NCBI GenBank assembly: GCA_013817025.1
Contig: JACDDK010000017.1
Span: 1-11,042, forward strand
DNA: 11,042 nt
DNA from: Rubrobacter sp.
GTDB taxonomy: Bacteria; Actinomycetota; Rubrobacteria; Rubrobacterales; Rubrobacteraceae
Reading direction: 5' to 3'
In this document: positions 1 through 6,426 of the stretch, one piece after another
How the letters are laid out: every line of letters begins with the position of its first letter
How positions within the stretch are numbered: the first letter of the stretch is position 1
Position numbers and translations under genes: made by a program
Notes under the pieces: model-generated
The model's input: the letters and a program-made list of their open reading frames with translations, nothing else
What the model was told of the DNA's origin: nothing
The model's database searches: none

Positions 1-997
1 CCAACACCCCGGCGGCCCCGAACAACGCGAACTCCGAATGCGAGGCCGTTAGAGCGCCGCGAGTCTCCGCCACCAGCCGCGTGAGCGGGGATTGTCTACG
101 GGTTAGAACGGTCGCGAGCAGGGCGATGAGGATTACCACGACCGCCACCGTGACGGCGATGGTCGCCGTCAAGGAGAGCGTGGGAAGTAGCACGTTGACG
201 AGCGCGACGGTAGCGACCAGCAGCACCGGATACAACAATACCGCCGCCGCGCCCCGGTCGAGCGGTGTGTTCGATGTGTTCTCCACCTCGCCGCCCGCTC
301 GTTGGGCCGCGAAGAGCGTAGCGCCGAGGCCGAGGAAGACGAACGGGAGTGTTACGGTTAGAAGGCCGGGATAGGAGACGCCGGTCAGGGTGACGGTGGT
401 CGCGGTTAGCAGGTTGAGGTTCGTCCACAGTGGAGCGAACGAGAAGGCGCGTCCGGCCCATTTCAGGGCTTCGAGGCGTTCCTTCGGGGCGGCGCGGGCT
501 GTGATCACATCGACCAGCACGAACGATCCGACGTCGAGCACCGCCCCCAGTACATGCCCGAGAACGCCCGACGTCGCCTTCACGCCAACGCCGCGCCGGG
601 TAAGCGCGGCCATTAGAGCCCGTATCTGCGCTTCGTACCGCGCCGCCCGAATGGGATAACCCGCCGCGCTCAACACCAACAATACCGCCACGATCCCGAA
701 GTAAGTCGGCATTCCTTCCAGGAAGTCCGTGAGATCGAACTTGCCCGAAACGACCGCCACCGCCAAAGCCGCGAACGCCACCGCCGCGAACACCTTGTGA
801 AAGGCCGTCGACCACGGCACCGACATGGCGAACAACACCGCACCCGTCCCCAGGAACAGCGCTGTCCCAAAAGACCCCGCATCGAACGTATGCCACACGT
901 ACCCGGCCAGGAACGCCACTCCCAAAAACGGTCGCCGAACATCCAGACGCGATTTCAGGCCGTTGTGGTCCGCCGGTGTATCGACTTTCGCGCTGAC
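1..997 (-). CDS. Multi-pass membrane protein, 3' end beyond the window, start codon apparently lost
   Basis: The reverse strand is open from 1051 down to base 1, and this frame reads as a strongly hydrophobic protein. I see about eight or nine membrane segments, for example GVAFLAGYVWHTF, TALFLGTGAVLFAMSVPW, YFGIVAVLLVLSAAGYPI, and valine/leucine-rich stretches near 255-190 and 170-110. A cytoplasmic-type arginine-rich loop (YPIRAARYEAQIRAL) lies between the fourth and fifth. I do not recognise the family; a transporter is possible but unproven. An AGGAGAA ribosome-binding site lies at 1007-1001. Five bases beyond AGGAG the frame reads GTC AGC GCG AAA, so the start was probably GTG at 997-995 before a G-to-C change. 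The first usable in-frame starts are TTG at 925 and GTG at 919, inside the first membrane region. The gene may be intact but mis-started, or newly inactivated. Other frames here give only arginine-rich, protein-unlike translations. Confidence 0.7.
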
Positions 998-1106
998 TTC
1001 TTCTCCTGACGCCAGGGTTTGCGCAGACGATTCTAGAGCATGTTCACATCTCTATCGCGGCGGTCGCGGTAACCTGTCCCTCGAACATCAACAAGAGGGG
1101 GATCCA

Positions 1107-1443
1107 ATGACCGATAACACCAACGGCGCGGTTGGAACGCTGGACCTCGGCGGCGATTTTACCGTGAAGCGGTTGGGCTACGGCGCGATGCGCCTGTGCG
1201 GCAAGGGCGTGTGGGGCGAACCCGACGACCCGCAGGGCGCCGAGGCCGTACTGCGCCGTGTGGTCGAGATTGGCATCGACCTGATCGACACCTCCGACGC
1301 CAACGGCCCCGAAGTAAACGAGCACCAGATCTCAAACGCCGTGCATCCCTACCCCGAAAACCTGACCATCGCCACGAAGGGCGACTTTACTCGTCCCGGC
1401 CCTGCGCCTGACCGACGAAGAAGTCGCCACGCTAAACGGCTGA
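1107..1443 (+). pseudogene. Aldo/keto reductase gene with internal deletion and frame change
   Basis: From ATG 1107, after the purine-rich site GAGGGGGATCC, the frame encodes an aldo/keto reductase N terminus: VKRLGYGAMRLCG, then LIDTSDANGPEVNE and HPYPENLTIATKGDFTRPGP. After about 98 codons the homology stops near 1400. A different frame then reads ALRLTDEEVATLNG and stops at TGA 1441-1443, which is the typical C-terminal tail of the same family. About two thirds of the enzyme, including the barrel centre and the NADPH-binding region, is therefore missing and the ends are joined out of frame. Read in the first frame, translation continues to a stop at 1497-1499, overlapping the next gene start. 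The usual catalytic tyrosine of the D-x4-Y motif is also changed (ANG where SYG is normal). What is seen is the two halves in two frames; the deletion is inferred. No activity is expected. Confidence 0.85.
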
Positions 1444-1495
1444 TCTTCTCGACGGTGCAATACAATCCGGGCGATGACCCATTACAAGGAGCCGC

Positions 1496-2644
1496 ATGAG
1501 AAACCTTCGACTCATTGGAAAGTTCCCGCCGCTGGCGGTGGTGACCGCCCTGGCGCTGCTCGTGGGCGCGTGCGGCACCTTGAACGGAGCCGCCTCTGAC
1601 GACGGCGAGAACAAACGCGCCGTGGACACGTCGGCGGATAGCTCGGGTGCCGAAGCGGCCGGGCGCATCGAGGTCGAGGTGCTGACCACGGGGCTCGAAG
1701 CGCCGTGGGGGGCCACTTTCTTGCCCGATGGCGACGCGCTCGTAACGGAGCGGGACACGGGGCGTCTGTTGCGCGTGACGCCCGATGGACAGACCGAGGA
1801 AGTCCAGCGCATCCCCGAGGGCGGTAGCGGCGAAGGTGGTTTGCTGGGCGTCGCGCTCTCCCCGGACTACGAGCGGGACGAGTTCGTCTACGCGTACTAC
1901 ACGACCGGCGAGGACAACCGCGTGGGGCGTTTCAAGCTCGGCGAAGCCCCCGAGCCCATCCTGACTGGCATCCCCGTAAACACGTACCATGACGGCGGTG
2001 GTCTCGCCTTCGGCCCGGACGGTATGCTCTACGTCACGACCGGCGACGCCGGAGACGCCGCAACCGCCCAGGACAAAGGTTCCCTCTCGGGCAAAGTATT
2101 GCGCCTCGCGCCGGACGGCGGCATACCGGAAGATAACCCGTTCCCGGAGAACCCCGTCTACTCCTACGGCCATCGCAACGTGCAGGGGCTCGCGTGGGAC
2201 GAGAGCGGGCAATTGTTCGTCAGCGAGTTCGGCGAAAACCAGTACGACGAGGTGAACAGGATCGAGGCCGGCGGCAACTACGGCTGGCCCGAAGTCGAGG
2301 GCGCGGGCGGGGAGCCGGAGTACATCGACCCCGTCCAAACCTTCGCCACTTCCGAGGCGTCGCCGAGTGGCGCGGCCATCCCCAAAGACAGCGCCATACC
2401 GCAGTGGGACGGGGACTTCTTCATGGCAGCGCTGCGGGGTGCGCGTCTGTGGCGCCTCGACCTCGACTCGGACGGCAACGTGACCGGGAAGGAAGCCCTG
2501 CTGGACGGCGAGTACGGGCGGCTCAGGAATACCGTTCAGGCACCGGATGGCTCGTTGTGGGTATTCACCAACAACCGCGATGGGCGTGGCACACCGGGGG
2601 AGGACGACGACCGCATCCTGCGGCTGGCCCCTTCGGAGAGCTAG
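1496..2644 (+). CDS. PQQ-dependent sugar dehydrogenase family lipoprotein (glucose/sorbosone dehydrogenase type)
   Basis: This 382-residue protein belongs to the soluble glucose/sorbosone dehydrogenase beta-propeller family (Asd/YliI type), whose members use PQQ to oxidise aldose sugars outside the cytoplasm. It starts with a lipoprotein signal: hydrophobic residues 12-23, then lipobox LVGAC with the lipidated cysteine at 26. A low-complexity, acidic linker runs to about residue 56. The fold follows with EAPWGATFLPDG (68-79), SGEGGLLGVALSPDY (111-125), YHDGGGLAFGPDG (164-176, H165 being the likely catalytic histidine), YSYGHRN (223-229), SEFGENQYDEVNRI (243-256), GGNYGWP (259-265) and a late NNRDGRGTP (359-367), the arginine-containing motif usual near PQQ. 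Length is normal. AAGGAG lies at 1486-1491, four bases before ATG 1496; a weak TACAAT at 1461-1466 could be a -10 box. No PQQ biosynthesis genes are visible here. The physiological sugar is unknown. Confidence 0.9.
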   Translation: MRNLRLIGKFPPLAVVTALALLVGACGTLNGAASDDGENKRAVDTSADSSGAEAAGRIEVEVLTTGLEAPWGATFLPDGDALVTERDTGRLLRVTPDGQTEEVQRIPEGGSGEGGLLGVALSPDYERDEFVYAYYTTGEDNRVGRFKLGEAPEPILTGIPVNTYHDGGGLAFGPDGMLYVTTGDAGDAATAQDKGSLSGKVLRLAPDGGIPEDNPFPENPVYSYGHRNVQGLAWDESGQLFVSEFGENQYDEVNRIEAGGNYGWPEVEGAGGEPEYIDPVQTFATSEASPSGAAIPKDSAIPQWDGDFFMAALRGARLWRLDLDSDGNVTGKEALLDGEYGRLRNTVQAPDGSLWVFTNNRDGRGTPGEDDDRILRLAPSES

Positions 2645-2970
2645 GGACCGGACGCGGGTTCCACCGTCGCGGACATGGAGCCTTTGCAGCGGGGGATGAG
2701 CGGGTCGGGTCCGAAAGCTTGAATCTGGTCCCGCTTCAACTCCGCAAGCTCCAGGTTCGTGGTCATTACGATGACCCGGCCCGCAGCATCCACCTTCGCC
2801 GCCATCTCGTAGGCTTTTTGGAGCGAATGACCGAAGATCTTCTTTAGCATCAGGATAACGTACTCGTAGCTGTGGTCGTCGTCGTCGAGCAGCACCACGT
2901 TGTACGGCGGCAGCGTAGTAGTCTCGTTCTCTTGTCTCTCCCGAGGCCGCGCGACGGTGTCAGTGATCAT
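2641..2970 (-). CDS. clpS: ClpS-type adaptor for the Clp protease
   Basis: The 109-residue protein has the ClpS fold signature: a charged, flexible N-terminal arm (1-20), then NVVLLDDDDHSYEYVILML (24-42), IFGHSLQKAYEMA (45-57) and AELKRDQIQAFG (76-87). ClpS docks on the N-domain of the ClpA/ClpC unfoldase and delivers proteins bearing N-degrons to ClpP. The C-terminal extension PRCKGSMSATVEPA is typical of a ClpS variant I associate with planctomycetes and some actinobacteria. The histidine that contacts the substrate amino group in E. coli ClpS (VHxxG) appears here as aspartate (KVDAAGR, 59-65), so substrate preference may differ. ATG 2970 is preceded by only a weak GAAG. The stop codon overlaps that of the convergent sugar dehydrogenase gene at a shared CTAG (2641-2644). 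A TAGAAT at 3021-3016 on the minus strand is a possible -10 element. The family call is firm, the functional details inferred. Confidence 0.88.
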   Translation of the reverse strand: MITDTVARPRERQENETTTLPPYNVVLLDDDDHSYEYVILMLKKIFGHSLQKAYEMAAKVDAAGRVIVMTTNLELAELKRDQIQAFGPDPLIPRCKGSMSATVEPASGP

Positions 2971-3039
2971 ATCTTCAGGTTAGCATGATTTAGCTGCTTC
3001 GCTGAGACCGCCGATATTCTATTTGCGTTCCCATATGTA

Positions 3040-3064
3040 GACCATAGTCCGTAGTAGCTATTGC
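3040..3064 (+). promoter_or_regulatory. Candidate C-box (controller-protein operator) upstream of the nuclease gene
   Basis: GACCATAGTCCGT (3040-3052) is followed by AGTAGCTATTG. It recalls the operators of restriction-modification controller proteins such as C.AhdI, C.PvuII and C.Esp1396I, which from memory carry a GACT-x3-AGTC dyad followed by CCGTG. Here one base is missing from the first half-site, the second half-site (TAGCTA, 3055-3060) is poor, and GTG is GTA. The site lies immediately before a weak promoter (GTGACG 3065-3070, 16 bases, TATCAT 3087-3092) reading toward the nuclease, which is where an activator would bind. This rests on motif similarity alone. Confidence 0.4.
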
Positions 3065-3092
3065 GTGACGCGAGTACGCTGGCTTCTATCAT
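3065..3092 (+). promoter_or_regulatory. Weak candidate promoter for the nuclease-HTH gene pair
   Basis: GTGACG (3065-3070) and TATCAT (3087-3092) are spaced by 16 bases and lie about 24 bases ahead of the GTG start of the nuclease. The -10 matches consensus at five of six positions and the -35 at four. A weak -35 next to a C-box-like site is what is expected of an activated restriction-gene promoter. Confidence 0.35.
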
Positions 3093-3115
3093 GACGGCGG
3101 CAGGGGCGTGATCGC

Positions 3116-3673
3116 GTGGAAGAAAAGCGAAAGTTGCATCAGCTAGAAGAGCGATTTCAGATGAACGCTGTCGAGATATTGGATATGGTTTTGTCCAATA
3201 ATCGTTTGCATATCGCGGTAAAGGGGGCCGTGGCCCAGGAACACCTGCGAAAGTATCTGGAGAATCTCCACGATTGCGGTGTTCTGGAAGATATCGAGCA
3301 GATCGATAAGGACGGCCAGCCGGATTTCAGGATCGTATTCGAAGGCCGGAGCTATTTGTTGGAGTGCAAAAATGTCGAGAAGGAGAAACGAATCGGCGGC
3401 CCCATGACAGTGGATTTCCAGAGAACTCGCGCACCCAAAGAAGCTCCGCACTTGCGTTACTACCACGAGAGCGAGTTCGAGTTGCTCGCGGCCTGCACCT
3501 TCAACCGTAGTGGCAAGTGGGAGTTCCGTTTCATCCGAACCGCTGTCCTCGACCGTAGAGCGGCTCCGCACGACGACAGGTTCCTGAATCGCGTTTTCGT
3601 GGATAGTTCGGCAAGTTACGGTGGATATTGGTCCTCGGATCTGGCTTTCATACTCCGCGAGTTGAATGGCTGA
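3116..3673 (+). CDS. PD-(D/E)xK nuclease, probable type II restriction endonuclease
   Basis: The 185-residue protein starts at GTG 3116, with AGGGG at 3102-3106. Its helical N-terminal part (1-55) leads to the core motif QPDFRI (68-73), a beta hairpin FEGRSY, then LLECKN (81-86). This is the PD-x(n)-ExK metal-binding triad with D70, E83 and K85 as likely catalytic residues. Such a core is shared by restriction enzymes and several other nucleases. The restriction role comes from context: the gene overlaps a controller-like HTH gene by eight bases and faces a DNA methyltransferase gene. I see no similarity to the short R.PvuII sequence, although the methyltransferase resembles M.PvuII, so the nuclease is probably from another subfamily. 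GC is much lower than in the flanks: 25 of 60 bases are G or C at 3121-3180. That fits acquisition of the whole system by transfer. A repair or phage-defence nuclease of another type is a less likely reading. Confidence 0.75.
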   Translation: MEEKRKLHQLEERFQMNAVEILDMVLSNNRLHIAVKGAVAQEHLRKYLENLHDCGVLEDIEQIDKDGQPDFRIVFEGRSYLLECKNVEKEKRIGGPMTVDFQRTRAPKEAPHLRYYHESEFELLAACTFNRSGKWEFRFIRTAVLDRRAAPHDDRFLNRVFVDSSASYGGYWSSDLAFILRELNG

Positions 3674-3896
3674 TACGATCTCTTCTCAGTTTGGGAAAGA
3701 GGTCCGCCGACTGAGGCTGGAGCGTAGGTTGTCTCAAGAAGCTTTGGCCGAGATGGCGGGGCTTGATCGAACTTTTATCAGCATGGTGGAGCGCGGCGTT
3801 AGACGGCCCACGCTTGATTCGGCAAAGCGTATGGTGGACGCGATGGGGTTATCTCTCGGCGAGGTGATTGGCTCTATCGAGAAACGGGATCCCTAA
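3666..3896 (+). CDS. XRE-family HTH protein, likely restriction-modification controller (C) protein
   Basis: This 76-residue protein is a single helix-turn-helix domain: FGKEVRRLRLERRLSQEALA (9-28), recognition region GLDRTFISMVERGVRRPTL (32-50) and a closing helix pair to residue 73. Size and the sequence DRTFISMVERGVRRPT closely resemble C proteins, small dimeric regulators that delay restriction-gene expression until the host DNA is methylated. ATG 3666 lies inside the end of the nuclease gene (overlap AATGGCTGA), so translation is probably coupled. Most C genes precede the nuclease gene; here it follows it, so autoregulation would act on the promoter upstream of the nuclease, where a C-box-like site is seen. 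Its stop is three bases from that of the convergent methyltransferase. It could instead repress the methyltransferase promoter; DNA-binding function is clear, target is inferred. Confidence 0.8.
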   Translation: MADTISSQFGKEVRRLRLERRLSQEALAEMAGLDRTFISMVERGVRRPTLDSAKRMVDAMGLSLGEVIGSIEKRDP

Positions 3897-3899
3897 AAT

Positions 3900-4838
3900 C
3901 TATTCGGGGCTCCCATAGGTCTGCGCGGATGATTCCTCGAACAACATAGGTTGTGTAAACCGAAATCGAGAAGTATCCACGTATTCCTCGTTCAACTCGA
4001 TGGAGATCCAACACCGTCCGGCCTTCTCGGCGGCGTAGCCTGTCATGTTGGACCCAGCGAACGGATCGAGGACCACATCACCATCATCCGTGCAGAGATT
4101 GATGAAGAATGCGGGTAGACCTTCCGGGAAGCGGGCGGGGTGGGGTTTTACACCTTCCCGTTTACAGGTAGCCATATACGAACCATTAGCGTCGTTGTTG
4201 CCCATCTGTAGCAAGTTGGGTGGGATCGCCCCGCCGTTGTCCCGCTGGAATTTGGTTGTAATGTTGTGTCCCGAGGGACGACTTTTCGCCCGATAACCTT
4301 TCTCGATCAAGCGGTTCATGTCGTCGCTGTACGGAGTTAGAACGTTGCGGTTAGAGGCTTTGGGCCACGGGGTTTTACTGAACCAAAAGACGTAGTTGAC
4401 GGCGTCCTTCACCCTAATTCTGCGTACCGTGACCCATTCCGCCGGTACCGGCAACGCCGCAGGACGAAACCAGAAAAAATCCTGCGCCAGATGAAACCCG
4501 ATCTCCTCGCAAAGAGCTATGGCTAATTTGTAGTGGTATAGAGAGCGCGTAGGCGTACCTTTGTTCCAGGCTCCACCCAAGTCCAGCACAAAGCTCCCAT
4601 CATCGGGCAGCAGCCGATACAATTCTCTGGCGTACTCGATAAACCATTCAACATAGTCAGCCTGAGACTTGTTGCCGTACTCTTTCTTGAAGGTCAACGC
4701 GAAGGGCGGCGAGGTCATCGCTAAGTTCACGGAAGCGTCTTCCAGACGCCGCATAACGTCAAGCGAATCTCCAAGATAGGCTTGACCTCTGTGCGTTTCA
4801 TAGGCCGGAGTAAGGCCTGATGCTCGATTCTTCAACAA
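3900..4838 (-). CDS. M.PvuII-like N4-cytosine DNA methyltransferase
   Basis: This 312-residue methyltransferase has the circularly permuted (beta-class) order: catalytic motif TSPPF (42-46) near the N terminus and the AdoMet-binding motif DPFAGSNMTG (258-267) near the C terminus. From memory, several stretches match M.PvuII closely: SPPFAL then KKEYGN, DGSFVLDLGGA (80-90), RIRVKDAVNYVFWFSKT (140-156), RPSGHNI (187-193), GGAIPPNLLQ (202-211) and HPARFP (233-238). M.PvuII makes N4-methylcytosine in CAGCTG, so that site is the leading guess for this enzyme, protecting DNA from the neighbouring nuclease. Start is TTG 4838, followed by a second TTG; no ATG or GTG lies between it and the in-frame upstream stop, and there is no good ribosome-binding site. 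A strong promoter ends only about 12 bases upstream. Lower GC than the flanks suggests transfer. Confidence 0.9.
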   Translation of the reverse strand: MLKNRASGLTPAYETHRGQAYLGDSLDVMRRLEDASVNLAMTSPPFALTFKKEYGNKSQADYVEWFIEYARELYRLLPDDGSFVLDLGGAWNKGTPTRSLYHYKLAIALCEEIGFHLAQDFFWFRPAALPVPAEWVTVRRIRVKDAVNYVFWFSKTPWPKASNRNVLTPYSDDMNRLIEKGYRAKSRPSGHNITTKFQRDNGGAIPPNLLQMGNNDANGSYMATCKREGVKPHPARFPEGLPAFFINLCTDDGDVVLDPFAGSNMTGYAAEKAGRCWISIELNEEYVDTSRFRFTQPMLFEESSAQTYGSPE

Positions 4839-4849
4839 AGTTTGTCTCT

Positions 4850-4878
4850 CATATAAGTGAACACTACCCTAATGTCGA
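4850..4878 (-). promoter_or_regulatory. Promoter of the methyltransferase gene
   Basis: On the minus strand TCGACA (4878-4873) is followed after exactly 17 bases by TATATG (4855-4850). The -35 matches consensus at five of six positions, and the -10 keeps TATA. Transcription should begin near 4843, only about five bases before the TTG start at 4838. The mRNA would be nearly leaderless, which explains the missing ribosome-binding site. Confidence 0.55.
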
Positions 4879-4942
4879 GCCAGTTCCAATCTGGACGCTG
4901 TCAACCGCATCGTTGAGGCGTAGTCGGCGAGTAACATTGTAG

Positions 4943-5734
4943 TTATCTGCCCCGCCACTCCGGCGGACGTTTCTCCAGGAACGCGCACATGCCTTCCTGC
5001 GCGTCGGCGAAGGTGGCGTTGAAGGACATGACTTCTTTGGTGTAGGCGTAGGCTTGCTCGGTCGGCATCTCTAGCTGCCGGTAGAACGCCCCTTTGCCGA
5101 CGCCGACGACGAGCGGGCTGGCTTCGGCTATCTTGTCCGCGAGCGCCCGCGTGACCGACTCCAACTCTTCCGCCGGGACGACTTTGTTTACGAGCCCCGC
5201 AGCCAATGCGTCTTCGGCGGAGATGAACTCGCCGGTCAAGAGCATCTCCATCGACTTTTTCTGGCCGACGGCGCGGCTTAGGGCGACCATCGGGGTGGAG
5301 CAGAACAGTCCTATTCGGACACCGGGGGTGGCGAATTTGGCTTCCTCGGCGGCTACCACGAGGTCACAGGTGGCGGCTAGTTGGCAACCGGCGGCGGTCG
5401 CGGTGGCGTGAACCTGGGCTATGACGGGCTGCGGAATGGCCTGGATGGCGCGCATGAGATCGCAGCACACGTCGAAGAGATGGCGGTAGAACTCCGGGTC
5501 GCGCCCGACCATTTCGGACAAATCGTGGCCCGCGCAGAACGCTGGTCCCTCACCGCGCAGGATGACGATTGAAGTTTCCTTGTCTTCGCCGATAGCCTCG
5601 AAGCACGCGATCAACTCTTGCATGTGTGCCAGAGACAAGGCGTTGCGCTTCTTCGGGCGGTTCATGGTCACGTAAGCGACCGCGCCGTCCCTTTCGTGGA
5701 TGATGTGCTCGTAGGACTTCTCCGCTTCGATCAT
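4943..5734 (-). CDS. Enoyl-CoA hydratase/isomerase family protein lacking the two catalytic glutamates (ECHDC3-like)
   Basis: The 263-residue protein is a crotonase-fold enzyme: MNRPKKRNALS (24-34), the oxyanion-hole region PAFCAGHDLSEM (64-75), and VHATATAAGCQLAATCDL (108-125) with the second oxyanion segment. True enoyl-CoA hydratases carry one glutamate in GGGCELA and another in xPEIxLG. Here these read AGCQLA (Q118) and TPGVRIG (G138), so both are replaced. The sequence FATPGVRIGLFCSTP strongly recalls human ECHDC3, a non-classical member. It should still bind an acyl-CoA thioester, but hydration by the usual mechanism is unlikely; the reaction is unknown. ATG 5734 follows an excellent GAGGAGG about four bases upstream. 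It is the last gene of the operon, 16 bases after the PhzF-like gene, and may act on acyl-CoA made by the synthetase in the same operon. Confidence 0.85.
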   Translation of the reverse strand: MIEAEKSYEHIIHERDGAVAYVTMNRPKKRNALSLAHMQELIACFEAIGEDKETSIVILRGEGPAFCAGHDLSEMVGRDPEFYRHLFDVCCDLMRAIQAIPQPVIAQVHATATAAGCQLAATCDLVVAAEEAKFATPGVRIGLFCSTPMVALSRAVGQKKSMEMLLTGEFISAEDALAAGLVNKVVPAEELESVTRALADKIAEASPLVVGVGKGAFYRQLEMPTEQAYAYTKEVMSFNATFADAQEGMCAFLEKRPPEWRGR

Positions 5735-5750
5735 CGCGTTCCTCCTCTAG

Positions 5751-6419
5751 TTAGTAGTCTCTGGTCTCGACGAGATCCACGCGCCCGCCGATCTCGACGC
5801 TTCCATCGGCTTGCGGCTCGGCAAGTATGATGGAGCCCTCGCCTTGATGGATCGTGATCCTGCGTCGCAGTAAGGCCGCCAGCCGCACCGCGTGAGCGCC
5901 CGTCGCCTCGTCCTCCTCGACGCCGAGGCGCGGTGCGAACACCCGCACTCGCACGTCCCCGGCCTCTTCGTCGATCCAGGTCCAAACTCCCGCGAGATCG
6001 TGGCCGCCGGGCGGTCCCGAGAGCGCGTCCACGTCGGCGGGGGAGTCTAGCTGGATGTGATCAAACGCCGGTGCCCACTCCGGCCTACCCGTGATAAACG
6101 TAAGGCCTCCACTCTCCCGGACGGAGACTTCGCCCGCCGGTGGCCGGAGCGTCGGCACCGCGTAGCTTTCCCTTTTTAGCAGCCAAGCGGTGCCGACCAG
6201 GGGATGGCCCGCGAAGGGGAGCTCGGTGCCGGGCGTGAAGATGCGGACTTCGCCGCGTTCGGCGTCGTCCACGAAGACTGTTTCGGAGAAACCGAGGTCT
6301 GCGGCTACGCTCTGGCGATCTTCTTCCGGTATCTCACGCCCGTCGAGGAAAACGCCGAGCGGGTTGCCGCCGCCTTCGGTGTCGCCGACGAATACTTTCA
6401 GGATGTGGAGCTTCGGCAT
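5751..6419 (-). CDS. PhzF-family epimerase/isomerase-like protein, short form
   Basis: The 222-residue protein has PhzF-family landmarks. These are HILKVFVGDTEGGGNPLGV (5-23), GFSETVFV (43-50) with E46 matching the catalytic glutamate of PhzF, FTPGTELPFAGHPLVGTAW (62-80), and RLGVEEDEATGAHA (165-178), which matches the ED-x-ATG segment closing the active site. The fold is a two-domain, diaminopimelate-epimerase-like barrel pair. Family members are usually 260-300 residues; here the region between the two domains is reduced, as in other short members, and both signature sites remain. Phenazine synthesis is not implied, since no other phz gene is near. The ATG lies seven bases after the stop of the acyl-CoA synthetase gene, with no clear ribosome-binding site, so coupled translation is likely. 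The substrate is unknown; proton shuttling by E46 is inferred from the family. Confidence 0.85.
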   Translation of the reverse strand: MPKLHILKVFVGDTEGGGNPLGVFLDGREIPEEDRQSVAADLGFSETVFVDDAERGEVRIFTPGTELPFAGHPLVGTAWLLKRESYAVPTLRPPAGEVSVRESGGLTFITGRPEWAPAFDHIQLDSPADVDALSGPPGGHDLAGVWTWIDEEAGDVRVRVFAPRLGVEEDEATGAHAVRLAALLRRRITIHQGEGSIILAEPQADGSVEIGGRVDLVETRDY

Positions 6420-6426
6420 GAGGACT

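Noticed and set aside
96..896. Long reverse-strand open frame of 266 codons, and overlapping forward frames
   Set aside because: The translation is glycine/arginine-rich without recognisable motifs, while a second reverse frame through the same DNA gives a convincing multi-pass membrane protein.
1349..2338. Reverse open frame of 329 codons opposite the sugar dehydrogenase
   Set aside because: It is a shadow: the forward frame has a lipobox and clear family motifs, whereas this translation resembles no protein and crosses the pseudogene junction.
2194..2847. Forward 217-codon frame running through the dehydrogenase end and clpS
   Set aside because: It is out of frame with both recognised genes and arginine-rich, as expected of a shadow.
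3143..3571. Reverse 142-codon frame opposite the nuclease
   Set aside because: The forward frame has the PD-ExK core, a ribosome-binding site and overlap with the HTH gene; the reverse has no supporting signal.
3116..4838. Idea that the island is a new multi-gene defence system
   Set aside because: All three genes are explained by an ordinary type II restriction-modification system with a controller; only the order and pairing are unusual.
4839..4942. Possible terminator between the acyl-CoA operon end and the methyltransferase promoter
   Set aside because: No convincing GC-rich hairpin followed by a T run on the minus strand.
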